Source of the DNA: Phormidium ambiguum IAM M-71
GTDB taxonomy: Bacteria > Cyanobacteriota > Cyanobacteriia > Cyanobacteriales > Aerosakkonemataceae
Reading direction: 5' to 3'
Length of the DNA: 64,000 bases
NCBI RefSeq assembly: GCF_001904725.1
Contig: NZ_MRCE01000022.1
Location: 24,644 to 88,643, forward strand
The position numbers and the translations under genes are program-made. The notes below the pieces were generated by a model that saw nothing but the letters and a program-made list of their open reading frames with translations, was not told the origin of the DNA and ran no database searches. This document shows positions 54,088 to 62,330 of the stretch, piece by piece (positions within the stretch are counted from its first letter, which is position 1; each line of letters opens with the position of its first letter).

Positions 54088-55374
54088 CTACAAATCAAAA
54101 TCTTCTCGTTCATCTAATCCCGGTCTAGGCATTGGTTGAGGTTTTGGGTTCCAAGGTGCGACTATTGGTAAAAGTGCTAATCCAGGTAAAGCCGCGAAAA
54201 TACTAATTAAGAAAAATAAAGGCCAACCTGTTTTTTCGGCGACAAAGCCGGAAGGAGCCACCAAAAGATCTCGACTGACAGCCATAAAACTAGTCAGCAA
54301 AGCGTATTGAGTCGCGGAAAAACGCTGGTTACAAAGACTCATTAAAAAAGCCACAAAACCTGCGGCGGCGAGTCCCCCACAAAAGTTTTCTATATTAATA
54401 CTCAACACTAAAAGCGGATAACTTTTTCCGGCTTGGGCGAGGGCAAAATAACCGATATTACTTAACGCTTGGAGGAAACCAAATATCCACAAAGAGCGAT
54501 TAATTCCGATTTTACTGAGAACTGCGCCTCCGGTTAATGTTCCCACAATCGTAGCAATTAAACCCATTCCGCCCCGAATTGCGCCGATTTCTTTTTGGGC
54601 AAAACCCGTTTTGATGAGAAAGGTAGTAGAAAGACTACTGAGAAATGCGTCCCCAAGACTGTAAAGGATGATGAATAGCAGAATGGTAAAACCTAAACCC
54701 AAGCCATGACGGTAGAAGAAATCGCCAAAAGGTAAAACGACAGCTTCTTCTAAAGTTTCGGGTCGATTATGGTCTTCTGGTGGCTCTGGCGCGAAGAATG
54801 AGGCGACTACACCGACGAGCATGAGGAGGGACATGAACAGGAAAACTGAAGGCCAGGGGATGCTGTCGGCGAGAATAAAGGCTATTGAACCTGTGGCTAA
54901 AAGGGCGAGACGATATCCCAAGACGAAAACGGCTGCACCTGCACCCATTTCCAATTTTTCTAATACGTCGGTGCGGTAAGCATCAGCAGCAATGTCTTGG
55001 GTAGCGCCGAAAAAGGCAATTAGTAAAGCGTTAAAGGCGAGAAGTTGTAAAGCTTGTTTGGGGTTTTGGAAGTAGAGGGCGGCGATCGCTAAAATTAAAG
55101 CTACTTGAGTTATTGCCAACCAACCACGCCTACGTCCCAAAAATGGCGGGATATAGCGATCGAGTATAGGCGACCACAAAAACTTTAGTGAATAGGGCAA
55201 ATTAACTAAACCAAACAACCCAATTGCACGTACATCAACTTTTTCTAATGTCAACCAAGCTTGTAGGTTGCTTCTCGGTAACAAAAAAGGCAACCCAGAA
55301 GAGAATCCTAATAACAAAAGAGCCGCCATTTTGCGACTCTGAAAAACTTTGAGAAGAGATGAAACTGATTTCAC
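54088..55374 (-). CDS. AmpG-like MFS muropeptide transporter
   Basis: 428 residues, about 12 membrane helices. Hallmarks: GFSSGLPFLLPRSNLQAWL, LKFLWSPILDRYIPPFLGRR, FGATQDIAADAYRTDVL, ILYSLGDAFLSSLSTTFLI and LCNQRFSATQYALLTSFMAV. AmpG imports anhydro-muropeptides for cell-wall recycling. The GH3 hexosaminidase at 32.9 kb would act on similar products. No signal for beta-lactamase regulation is nearby. Confidence 0.9.
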   Translation of the reverse strand: MKSVSSLLKVFQSRKMAALLLLGFSSGLPFLLPRSNLQAWLTLEKVDVRAIGLFGLVNLPYSLKFLWSPILDRYIPPFLGRRRGWLAITQVALILAIAALYFQNPKQALQLLAFNALLIAFFGATQDIAADAYRTDVLEKLEMGAGAAVFVLGYRLALLATGSIAFILADSIPWPSVFLFMSLLMLVGVVASFFAPEPPEDHNRPETLEEAVVLPFGDFFYRHGLGLGFTILLFIILYSLGDAFLSSLSTTFLIKTGFAQKEIGAIRGGMGLIATIVGTLTGGAVLSKIGINRSLWIFGFLQALSNIGYFALAQAGKSYPLLVLSINIENFCGGLAAAGFVAFLMSLCNQRFSATQYALLTSFMAVSRDLLVAPSGFVAEKTGWPLFFLISIFAALPGLALLPIVAPWNPKPQPMPRPGLDEREDFDL

Positions 55375-55440
55375 AATTAACTAAGTAGCTCCTCTAAACT
55401 TGGAGTGATTTTCGCATAAAAAGGGACTGGGGGATTTTTA

Positions 55441-55471
55441 CCTTCTGCCTTCTGCCTTCTGCCTTCTGCCT
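55441..55471. repeat. Heptamer STRR (CTTCTGC)4
   Basis: About four heptamers six bases downstream of the lexA stop, between two minus-strand genes. Confidence 0.85.
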
Positions 55472-55476
55472 TTCCC

Positions 55477-56091
55477 CTAATAGTTGCGCCAAACGCCGAA
55501 TAATGTTCCTTGGATTTGGACTTGTTCTGCGGGTGCTTCGATGGGTTTATATTTGGCGTTGGCGGGTTTGAGGATGACGCGATCGCTTTTGCGGTAAAAG
55601 CGTTTTAAAGTTGTACCATGTCCTTCGACTCTCGCCGCGACAATGGTGCCATTCTTCACTTTGTCGGGTTCGGCGACGGGACGTAGAATTACTAAATCAC
55701 CATCAGCAATATGATCTTCGATCATGCTGTCACCCATTACCCTTAAAGCGAATGTTTTTGGTGGTAATGCGTTAGCCAGGTCGAGTTTTTCTACGGAATC
55801 GGTGTAAGGTTCTACCATGCAACCTGCGGCGATCGCGCCTAAGATCGGTACGCTACTACTAGGTTCGGTTTCTTTTGGCGATCGCAAAATTCTATAAGTC
55901 CGAGCTTTGCCATCTGACCAAGTAATATATCCTTTCTCTCGCAAATGATCTAAACGACTTTGAACAGGTGCAGGCGATTTTAAATTCATCGCTCGCATCA
56001 TTTGTCGAATTGACGGGGCATAATGATGCTGGTTGATGTATTCCACTAGCCAGTCGTAGAGTTCTTGTTGAGCTTCTGTGAGGGTTTCCAT
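55477..56091 (-). CDS. lexA: LexA repressor, self-cleaving type
   Basis: 204 residues. The N-terminal winged helix (PSIRQMMRAMNLKSPAPVQS, RLDHLREKGYI) binds DNA; the S24 domain has the Ala89-Gly90 scissile bond (GAIAAGCMVEP), nucleophile Ser122 (RVMGDSMIEDH) and general base Lys163 (TTLKRFYR). All three are intact, so RecA-promoted self-cleavage is expected, unlike some unicellular cyanobacterial LexA proteins that lost these residues. A consensus LexA box lies about 80 bases upstream of the start, suggesting autoregulation. Confidence 0.96.
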   Translation of the reverse strand: METLTEAQQELYDWLVEYINQHHYAPSIRQMMRAMNLKSPAPVQSRLDHLREKGYITWSDGKARTYRILRSPKETEPSSSVPILGAIAAGCMVEPYTDSVEKLDLANALPPKTFALRVMGDSMIEDHIADGDLVILRPVAEPDKVKNGTIVAARVEGHGTTLKRFYRKSDRVILKPANAKYKPIEAPAEQVQIQGTLFGVWRNY

Positions 56092-56170
56092 AGTAAATTT
56101 TAGGTTAGTGTTCTAGACAGTTGGTGAGTATTTTTGAGCGATCGATTTTCCACTCAAAAATTTATCTTCT

Positions 56171-56184
56171 AGAACATTCGTACT
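56171..56184 (-). promoter_or_regulatory. LexA-binding box upstream of lexA
   Basis: On the minus strand the sequence is AGTACGAATGTTCT, a full match to the cyanobacterial LexA consensus RGTACNNNDGTWCB as I recall it. Its position about 80 bases before lexA fits autorepression. Confidence 0.75.
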
Positions 56185-56314
56185 ATTAAAAACCCCTTTT
56201 TGTCCAGTGTTTTATCGAAAAGAATAAAACTTCAAGTAAAAATTTAGTTCAAAAGCTCAACTTTTTGTCCAGAATAATTCGATATTTAAGCAACAACACT
56301 AAATATGGGGAAAT

Positions 56315-56340
56315 GGTGCGTTACGTTTCACTAACGCACC
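56315..56340. repeat. GGTGCGTTA...TAACGCACC hairpin repeat
   Basis: Perfect 9-bp inverted repeat with an 8-base loop, followed by CTACAGATAGG. GGTGCGTTA/TAACGCACCCTAC units are widespread dispersed repeats in cyanobacteria. Lies between lexA and argF. Confidence 0.7.
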
Positions 56341-56413
56341 CTACAGATAGGACACGGCAGAAATGATTGAGCAGCTGAAAACAGCTAGAAAGCTGAACAT
56401 AAAAGCCTTCTTC

Positions 56414-56447
56414 CCTTCTGCCTTCTGCCCTCTGCCTTCTGCCTTCT
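56414..56447. repeat. Heptamer STRR (CTTCTGC)n near argF stop
   Basis: Four to five heptamers, one with a C substitution (CCTCTGC), just downstream of the argF stop. Confidence 0.85.
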
Positions 56448-56451
56448 TGCA

Positions 56452-57372
56452 TTAATCTGCGCCGAGTAAACTAGCTAATAAAGCCTTTTGTGCGTGCATT
56501 CGATTTTCTGCTTGATCCCAAACTCTTGACTGAGAACCTTCGATCGCTTCGTCTGTAATTTCTTCACCACGATGAGCAGGCAAGCAATGTAAAATAATCG
56601 CATCTTTGTCAGCCACGCTCATCAATTGTTCGTTAACTTGATAAGGTTGAAAAATGGGAATTCGATTATCAGCTTCAGCTTCTTGACCCATGCTAGCCCA
56701 AACATCTGTGTAAATCACGTTTGCGCCTTTAGTAGCAGCAATGGGATCTGTGGTAATTGTAACTTCTGTGCGATCGCCTGCTATTGCCTTAGCTTTTGCT
56801 ACTATATTTGAGTCTGGTTGATAATCCGAAGGTGAAGCAATTCTCACATTCATTCCCACCATCGCACAACCCAACATGAGGGAATTAGCCATATTATTCC
56901 CATCGCCAACATAAGTCAAAGTTAAACCTTCCAGCTTACCAAAACACTCTTGTGTTGTTAATAAATCCGCCAAAACTTGACAAGGATGTTCCAAGTCAGT
57001 TAAAGCATTAATTACCGGAATTTTGGCATAGTTAGCAAAAGTTTCTAAATCCTTTTGTTCAAAAGTTCTAATGGCTAAAATATCCAAATACCGATCCAAA
57101 ACTCTCGCCGTATCTTGTAATGGTTCGCCGCGACTGACTTGAGTAACATTAGGAAGAAGATCGATTACTTGTCCTCCCAGTTGGTACATCGCCACCGTAA
57201 AACTTACTCTAGTTCTAGTGGAAGCTTTGGAAAAGAGTAATCCTAAAACTTTATTACAACGAATATTTACTTTTTTAGCTTTCATCTGTGTAGCAAGATC
57301 CAGAAGTTGGAGAATTTCTTCTGGAGTTAGGTCTGCTAGGCTTAATAAATCTCTTCCTTTGAGTGTTTCCAT
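56452..57372 (-). CDS. argF: Ornithine carbamoyltransferase
   Basis: 306 residues from the ATG at 57372 (METLKGRDLLSLADL), preceded by TAGGAAAAAGC; the frame extends 22 codons further upstream without support. Carbamoyl-phosphate site SKASTRTRVSF, ornithine-side motifs DLEHPCQVLADLLT and HCLPAHRGEEITD. Makes citrulline for arginine synthesis. Arginine is a substrate of cyanophycin synthetase at 20.4 kb, but the genes are not linked. Confidence 0.96.
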   Translation of the reverse strand: METLKGRDLLSLADLTPEEILQLLDLATQMKAKKVNIRCNKVLGLLFSKASTRTRVSFTVAMYQLGGQVIDLLPNVTQVSRGEPLQDTARVLDRYLDILAIRTFEQKDLETFANYAKIPVINALTDLEHPCQVLADLLTTQECFGKLEGLTLTYVGDGNNMANSLMLGCAMVGMNVRIASPSDYQPDSNIVAKAKAIAGDRTEVTITTDPIAATKGANVIYTDVWASMGQEAEADNRIPIFQPYQVNEQLMSVADKDAIILHCLPAHRGEEITDEAIEGSQSRVWDQAENRMHAQKALLASLLGAD

Positions 57373-57518
57373 GCTTTTTCCTAAAATTAAGTAAAATACA
57401 ATTTGCTTTCCTGAGATTTTCTCCCAAGAAATCAGCATTTTAAAAAGTTAACAGATATTTTCCCCGAAGCCTAGCTGTAAATTGGGAATTTTCTGACATA
57501 AAGATAGTTTCTGCATTT

Positions 57519-57932
57519 TCACCCAAACACATAATTTTGGGCAACTTTCCAATAACGGGAAAAACGTTTCAAATCAATATAACCGTCATAATCTAGAAAA
57601 GGATCGATCGCCACCACCAACAACTTAACTTCTTTCTCAATTTCCCCACAAATCTCTTGAAATCTCGGACTAGGACTTTCCGCAGTCACGACAGTATCAG
57701 CATTATGTTCTTTGGCAAAAGCTAACACCTCATTTGCCACATCACCGCGACGAATCACTACAGGTAACTCTAACAAACATTCATAAATAAAAGTAATTCG
57801 TTTCAAACTAATTTGCCATTCTTTAAGTAACGCTTCATCCCAAACCCAAATAGCTGGCGCATCAGGATATGCCAAAAAAGCCGGATTTTTTGGACTCAAA
57901 CAATCACCATGTATCCAAATAATTTCACTCAT
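57519..57932 (-). CDS. Photolyase alpha/beta (antenna-type) domain as a separate protein
   Basis: 137 residues with no full photolyase. IIWIHGDCLSPKNPAF, AIWVWDEALLKEWQISLKRI, ELPVVIRRGDVANEVLAFAK and HNADTVVTAE give the alternating strand/helix pattern of a photolyase N-terminal domain, which usually binds an antenna cofactor. The C-terminal FAD domain is missing but is encoded as an independent gene just upstream on the same strand (58091-58945), so the pair reads as a split photolyase or cryptochrome. Confidence 0.72.
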   Translation of the reverse strand: MSEIIWIHGDCLSPKNPAFLAYPDAPAIWVWDEALLKEWQISLKRITFIYECLLELPVVIRRGDVANEVLAFAKEHNADTVVTAESPSPRFQEICGEIEKEVKLLVVAIDPFLDYDGYIDLKRFSRYWKVAQNYVFG

Positions 57933-57959
57933 TTCTCAACCAAAATTTATCTAAAACAT

Positions 57960-58079
57960 CTGTGTTCATCTGTGTTCATCTGTGGACATCTGTGGTTAAA
58001 AAAAGCGATCGCAAAAACAGACAACCTATATATACCATCTGTGTACCCTACGGGAAGGCTGCGCCTACATCTGTGGGTT
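57960..58079. repeat. CATCTGTG tandem repeats with inserted small element
   Basis: CATCTGTGTT units recur four times (57958-57997), then GTACCCTACGGGAAGGCTGC followed by GCCTAC interrupts a further CATCTGTG pair (58038-58078). GGCGCAGCCTTCCCGTAGGG is a common cyanobacterial dispersed repeat, so one repeat may have inserted into another. Confidence 0.55.
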
Positions 58080-58090
58080 AAAAAATAATC

Positions 58091-58945
58091 TCAACCTCGC
58101 CTTTTCCCCTTTTGCCAACTTTGACTACCACTGCGATTTTCCAAAGGTGCAACTTTAGGAAACAACCGCTGTTCCAACTCCTCATAACTACCTTCAAAAT
58201 CGCATTTACCATACAAAGGACATTGACGACAATAAACCCCTTCAGTGTAACGTTCTAAATTTTCCCGATTAAAAAAGTATGGCTTATGACTAAAAGTACT
58301 AGCAACCCATTGCCAAGACAGATTATTACTAGCGGGATCTCCATCTAATAGATGTGACAAAAACCATTGTGCGCCAACTTGCCAACGCACTCTTCGCCAA
58401 TGGACAATATAAGCTGCCATCCACATTCTGGCATGGTTGTGTAAATAGCCGTGCGATCGCAAATCCCGACTAAAATTATCGATACAAACTAAACCTGTAC
58501 TTCCCGAAATAACATCTTCTGGAAGAGTATCTGCATAATCTTTCACACTATAACCAGTTTTGTATGATTCTCGATCGTGCCAAATTTTATTTCCCAATTC
58601 AACGTATAATCTTTGCCAATAATCTCGCCAACCCAACTCCGTAATTAATTTGGTAGCATCATCTTGATTTTTCACTTTCCCTAAAACAGTATCACGCACT
58701 TCTGCTAAACTGAGTACGCCATAGCGAATATAAGGTGAAAGCTTAGTAACAGCACCAGATAGGAAATTGCGTGATTTAGCGTAACTTACTGGTTCAATTT
58801 TGTGCAGCATTTTCTCAGATGCTTTCCTTCCACCCAATGTTTCGCTAATATACTCATCTTGTGCTGCTGCATCGGGAAATTGCTCTTTGAGGTAAGCAAC
58901 TAATTCATCGCGGTTAGTAAATTCGCGTTGCATATCTTTAGTCAT
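58091..58945 (-). CDS. Stand-alone FAD-binding domain of photolyase/cryptochrome family
   Basis: 284 residues. It lacks the N-terminal alpha/beta domain but has the FAD-domain landmarks: SPYIRYGVLSLAEV, ELGWRDYWQRLYVELGN, HGYLHNHARMWMAAYIV, HLLDGDPASNNLSWQWVAST and KPYFFN. Substrate could be a cyclobutane or 6-4 dimer, or it may be a light sensor. All four cysteines are distinctive: Cys154, Cys239, Cys242 and Cys248 (YCRQCPLYGKC). Their pattern recalls the iron-sulfur (FeS-BCP) photolyases, though the last spacing is shorter. The gene just downstream (57519-57932) encodes the missing alpha/beta domain. Confidence 0.85.
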   Translation of the reverse strand: MTKDMQREFTNRDELVAYLKEQFPDAAAQDEYISETLGGRKASEKMLHKIEPVSYAKSRNFLSGAVTKLSPYIRYGVLSLAEVRDTVLGKVKNQDDATKLITELGWRDYWQRLYVELGNKIWHDRESYKTGYSVKDYADTLPEDVISGSTGLVCIDNFSRDLRSHGYLHNHARMWMAAYIVHWRRVRWQVGAQWFLSHLLDGDPASNNLSWQWVASTFSHKPYFFNRENLERYTEGVYCRQCPLYGKCDFEGSYEELEQRLFPKVAPLENRSGSQSWQKGKRRG

Positions 58946-59050
58946 TTGGCATCTATTCCGCGCTTTTTCCAGTGTTTTTAGGGTAACTTATATCTGAGCA
59001 AAGCACAAAATTTACTCAACTGCTTTTACTGGTCTTTTAGGAGTGAGAAT

Positions 59051-60121
59051 ATGCGTTTCCTTCCCCCAATTTCCGCAATAATGAGTTTCAACAAGCAGAA
59101 AAATTGGTCTTTATTAAGTGTTTTCTTGCTACTATTTACAGTAGTTCCGGCAAAAATCTATCTCCAGACAGAAGCAAAAGCATTTCCTTCTACTAATACT
59201 TTAATAGCTCAAGAAACTGCCGCCACAAATTTTGCCTTGGCAAAAACTGTTTCGCAGCACTCAGGGGGAGTTAAGGGTATCGCTATTACTCCTGATGGTC
59301 AAACTTTAGTGACTGGGAGTAGCGACAAAACTATTAAAGTTTGGAATTTACAAACTGGTGAATTACAAAGAACACTTTCTGGACATACAGCACCAGTTTT
59401 AGCTGTAGCGATTAATAAAAATGGTACAACTTTAGTCAGTGGAAGTAGCGATCGCACCATCAAAATTTGGAACTTAAAAACCGGAAGATTGCAAAGGACA
59501 ATTTCTGGACATTCCGGCGGAATTTACTCAGTAGCTATTAGTCCCGATGGCAGAACTTTAGTCAGCGGCAGTGGTGATGGAACAATTAGAATTTGGAATG
59601 CCAGAACAGGTCTTCTGCAACGAACTTTGCGTCCCAATGCTGGCATGATTTTATCAGTTGCGATTAGTCCTGATGGAAAAACTGTGGCTAGTGGCAATCA
59701 AAATTTAACCGTTAAACTTTGGGACATTAGCAATGGAAAATTGCTGCGAACTCTCACCGGACACAGTAATTATGCAGTTTGGTCAGTTGCGTTTAATTCT
59801 GATGGAAAAAGATTAGCTAGTAGTTCCCATGATGGCGCAATTAAAATTTGGAATGCAGAAAATGGGGAATTATTAAACACTTTTAAAGATGAAAGTCCAG
59901 TTTTTTCCGTAACTTTTAGTCCAGATGGTAAAACTATTGCTAGTGGCAATCAAGCTAGTCAAGTGAAACTTTGGGATCTTAGCAATGGAAATGTTTGGCA
60001 AACTCTCACTGGACACGCCGACAAAGTGGAATCAGTAGCTTTTAGTCCTGATGGGAAAACACTAGTTACTGGTGGTAGTGGCGCTAAAGATACCAGCATT
60101 AGAATCTGGCGTTTGCAGTAA
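59051..60121 (+). CDS. Exported seven-blade WD40-repeat protein
   Basis: 356 residues; AGGAG at a good distance supports the ATG at 59051 (a second lies at 59081). A signal peptide or anchor (LLSVFLLLFTVV) is followed by seven WD40 units from about residue 70, each with GH/HS...SPDGxTLxSGSxDxTIKxWN-like pattern, so one complete propeller. The protein would sit in the periplasm or lumen as a protein-interaction scaffold. There is no kinase or other effector domain. A 40-bp perfect palindrome lies just after the stop. Confidence 0.88.
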   Translation: MRFLPPISAIMSFNKQKNWSLLSVFLLLFTVVPAKIYLQTEAKAFPSTNTLIAQETAATNFALAKTVSQHSGGVKGIAITPDGQTLVTGSSDKTIKVWNLQTGELQRTLSGHTAPVLAVAINKNGTTLVSGSSDRTIKIWNLKTGRLQRTISGHSGGIYSVAISPDGRTLVSGSGDGTIRIWNARTGLLQRTLRPNAGMILSVAISPDGKTVASGNQNLTVKLWDISNGKLLRTLTGHSNYAVWSVAFNSDGKRLASSSHDGAIKIWNAENGELLNTFKDESPVFSVTFSPDGKTIASGNQASQVKLWDLSNGNVWQTLTGHADKVESVAFSPDGKTLVTGGSGAKDTSIRIWRLQ

Positions 60122-60130
60122 TAGAAATGA

Positions 60131-60170
60131 GTACGTAGTTGCGCTTTAGCGCTAAAGCGCAACTACGTAC
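60131..60170. repeat. Perfect 40-bp palindrome
   Basis: GTACGTAGTTGCGCTTTAGC is followed immediately by its exact reverse complement, with no spacer, between convergent genes (stops at 60121 and 60183). It is the most complete member of the family seen at 7864-7890 and 30133-30181; it can also act as a bidirectional terminator. Confidence 0.95.
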
Positions 60171-60182
60171 CTAAATGCTTTT

Positions 60183-60851
60183 TTATGGCTTTTTATTACC
60201 AAAAACTTGGGCTTTATAGTCGTCAATTATTTGCCAAAGTTCTTGACGAGTACCAGCATTGAGTAAGTAGCGGTAAATAAACCAACCTGAGTAGATAATA
60301 CCAATTAGCTGGAAGAAAGGTTCAAAGAAGGGAATTTCATTGAAGGTATCGAGTAAACCTGAAAGTACTTTTATGCCAATGATAATGGCAATAATTCCAG
60401 CAACAACTGTCAAAGGTCGTTGATAATCTCTATAGAAATTACCTACAGAATCGGGTAAACGATCGATTAATTCCGCAATTTGTTGACCAATTTGTTGAAC
60501 CTGATTTTGGGCGGCGGTTAAATCTGGTTCCGCAGGTTCAGTTGTTACCTTAACTTCTACAGTGGGTAATTGTACTTCTACTTGAGGTGTGGGAGGTGTT
60601 GGGACTTTGGGTGTTTCCATAACTGGTTGGGGTGTAGGAGGTGTAGGGGGTGTAGGTGGCGCAGGAGGTGTCATTTCTGCTTTGATATTTAAACTTTCCG
60701 CAGCTGTAGGCGGTTTAACAGATGTGGGTTCTGTTTTTACCGCTAAATCTTCTGGTGGTGGGGATGGGACTTTCTCCTCTTTTTTCTTAATTGGTTCTGG
60801 AGGAGTTGGTGGTTCGGCTTTGTCAGCAGGTTTGTCAAATTGTGGTTCCAT
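60183..60851 (-). CDS. CAAD-domain protein (CURT1/thylakoid-curvature type)
   Basis: 222 residues. Residues 1-115 are Pro/Glu/Lys/Thr-rich and disordered. The C-terminal CAAD domain (about 115-222) has an amphipathic helix (QIGQQIAELIDRLPDSVGNF), two membrane helices (PLTVVAGIIAIIIGIKVLSG and FFQLIGIIYSGWFIYRYLL) and a final helix (RQELWQIIDDYKAQVFG). CAAD proteins include CURT1/CurT, which bend thylakoids, and aminoacyl-tRNA synthetase appendages. The Pro-rich extension is unlike a plain CurT, so a distinct thylakoid role is possible. Confidence 0.85.
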   Translation of the reverse strand: MEPQFDKPADKAEPPTPPEPIKKKEEKVPSPPPEDLAVKTEPTSVKPPTAAESLNIKAEMTPPAPPTPPTPPTPQPVMETPKVPTPPTPQVEVQLPTVEVKVTTEPAEPDLTAAQNQVQQIGQQIAELIDRLPDSVGNFYRDYQRPLTVVAGIIAIIIGIKVLSGLLDTFNEIPFFEPFFQLIGIIYSGWFIYRYLLNAGTRQELWQIIDDYKAQVFGNKKP

Positions 60852-61053
60852 GTTGATTTTACGAGAATGACAATTGAAACGAATGCTTACGAATTAAGAC
60901 TATCAGGATTAAGCGATCGCACTAAAGGACTTAGACATAATTGATAAAATTATTTTAGTTTTTAATAATGTGTAACTCTTGTTAGCCCGATCGTACATCC
61001 CTCTAGAGCTACATTAATCATTTATTATTAGGTGCTTTTTATCACCAACAGTT

Positions 61054-62220
61054 ATGTCCCAACGTCCTATCTATCTCGATAATCATGCGACTACACCCGT
61101 CGATGAAAGGGTGTTAACAGCGATGCTTCCTTACTTCCGCGAACATTTCGGTAATGCTGCCAGTATCAATCATTTCTACGGTTGGGAAGCGGAAGCCGCT
61201 GTGAAACAATCTCGACAAGTTTTAGCAGAGGCGATTCATGCCACACCTGAAGAAATTGTTTTTACTAGTGGCGCGACAGAAGCTAACAATTTAGCGATTA
61301 AAGGTGTCGCCGAAGCTTATTTTCAGAAAGGACGACATATTATTACTGTTCAAACTGAACATAATGCTGTTCTCGATCCTTGTGAATATTTACAATCTTT
61401 AGGATTTGAAGTTACTTTTCTTCCTGTACAACCGGATGGATTAATAGATTTAACTTTGTTGGAAAAAGCAATTCGTCCTGAGACAATTTTAGTTTCGGTA
61501 ATGGCGGCGAATAACGAAATAGGAGTTTTGCAACCTTTAGCAGAAATTGGGGCAATTTGTCGATCGCATCAAGTACTTTTTCACACCGATGCCGCCCAAG
61601 CTATTGGTAAAATTCCTCTCAATGTAGAGGAGATGCAAATTGATTTAATGTCTTTGACGGCGCATAAAATTTATGGGCCAAAAGGAATCGGCGCTTTGTA
61701 TGTCCGAAGACGCAATCCGCGAGTCAAATTATCCCCGCAAATTCATGGTGGTGGACATGAAAGAGGAATGCGATCGGGAACATTATACACCCCCCAAATA
61801 GTTGGTTTTGCCAAAGCAGTAGAATTAGCTATTTCGGAAATCGATTCCGAAACCAAACGACTAATTAAATTACGCCAAGATTTATGGGCAAAAATCTCTC
61901 AAATTGGCGATGTAATTTTAAACGGTCATCCAACTCAAAGATTACCAGGAAATCTAAATATCAGCATTAAAAATGTCGATGGCGCAGCACTTTTGTTAGG
62001 ATTACAACCAGTAGTAGCTATATCTTCTGGATCTGCTTGCACTTCCACAAAAACAGCACCTTCTCATGTTTTAATTGCCTTGGGACATGACCCAGAATTA
62101 GCTTTTGCGTCAGTTCGCTTTGGCATTGGTCGCTTTAATAATCAGGAGGAAATTGATACAGTTGCCGAACATTTCTGCAAAACAATTTCCTCACTACGAA
62201 CTGTTAATAAGATACAGTAG
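61054..62220 (+). CDS. Cysteine desulfurase (IscS/NifS type)
   Basis: 388 residues. YLDNHATTPVDERVLTAMLP opens the fold; TSGATEANNLAIKG and HTDAAQAIGKIP place the PLP; Lys about 205 (SLTAHKIYGPKG) forms the Schiff base; Cys about 329 in SSGSACTSTKTAPSH accepts sulfur. It delivers sulfur to Fe-S and thio-cofactor synthesis. No isc/suf/nif genes are adjacent, so whether it serves general housekeeping or nitrogenase cannot be told. ATG is preceded by CAACAGTT with no strong ribosome site. Confidence 0.93.
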   Translation: MSQRPIYLDNHATTPVDERVLTAMLPYFREHFGNAASINHFYGWEAEAAVKQSRQVLAEAIHATPEEIVFTSGATEANNLAIKGVAEAYFQKGRHIITVQTEHNAVLDPCEYLQSLGFEVTFLPVQPDGLIDLTLLEKAIRPETILVSVMAANNEIGVLQPLAEIGAICRSHQVLFHTDAAQAIGKIPLNVEEMQIDLMSLTAHKIYGPKGIGALYVRRRNPRVKLSPQIHGGGHERGMRSGTLYTPQIVGFAKAVELAISEIDSETKRLIKLRQDLWAKISQIGDVILNGHPTQRLPGNLNISIKNVDGAALLLGLQPVVAISSGSACTSTKTAPSHVLIALGHDPELAFASVRFGIGRFNNQEEIDTVAEHFCKTISSLRTVNKIQ

Positions 62221-62271
62221 TTTCCGGTGTTTTGAGGGAAAAAATTAGTCTAACATTCGACAAATTTTCCC

Positions 62272-62306
62272 TCTTTCCTCTGCGTTCTCTGTGCCTCTGC
62301 GGTTCT
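62272..62306. repeat. CTCTGCGTTCTCTGTGCCTCTGCGG dispersed repeat
   Basis: Reverse complement of 30071-30102; lies between convergent iscS and malQ. Confidence 0.7.
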
Positions 62307-62330
62307 ACCAACCTTTGTAAAACCTACAAT

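Noticed and set aside
57373-57438. 22-codon upstream extension of argF
   Set aside because: The family starts near METLKGRDLLSL, which has its own AGGA site.
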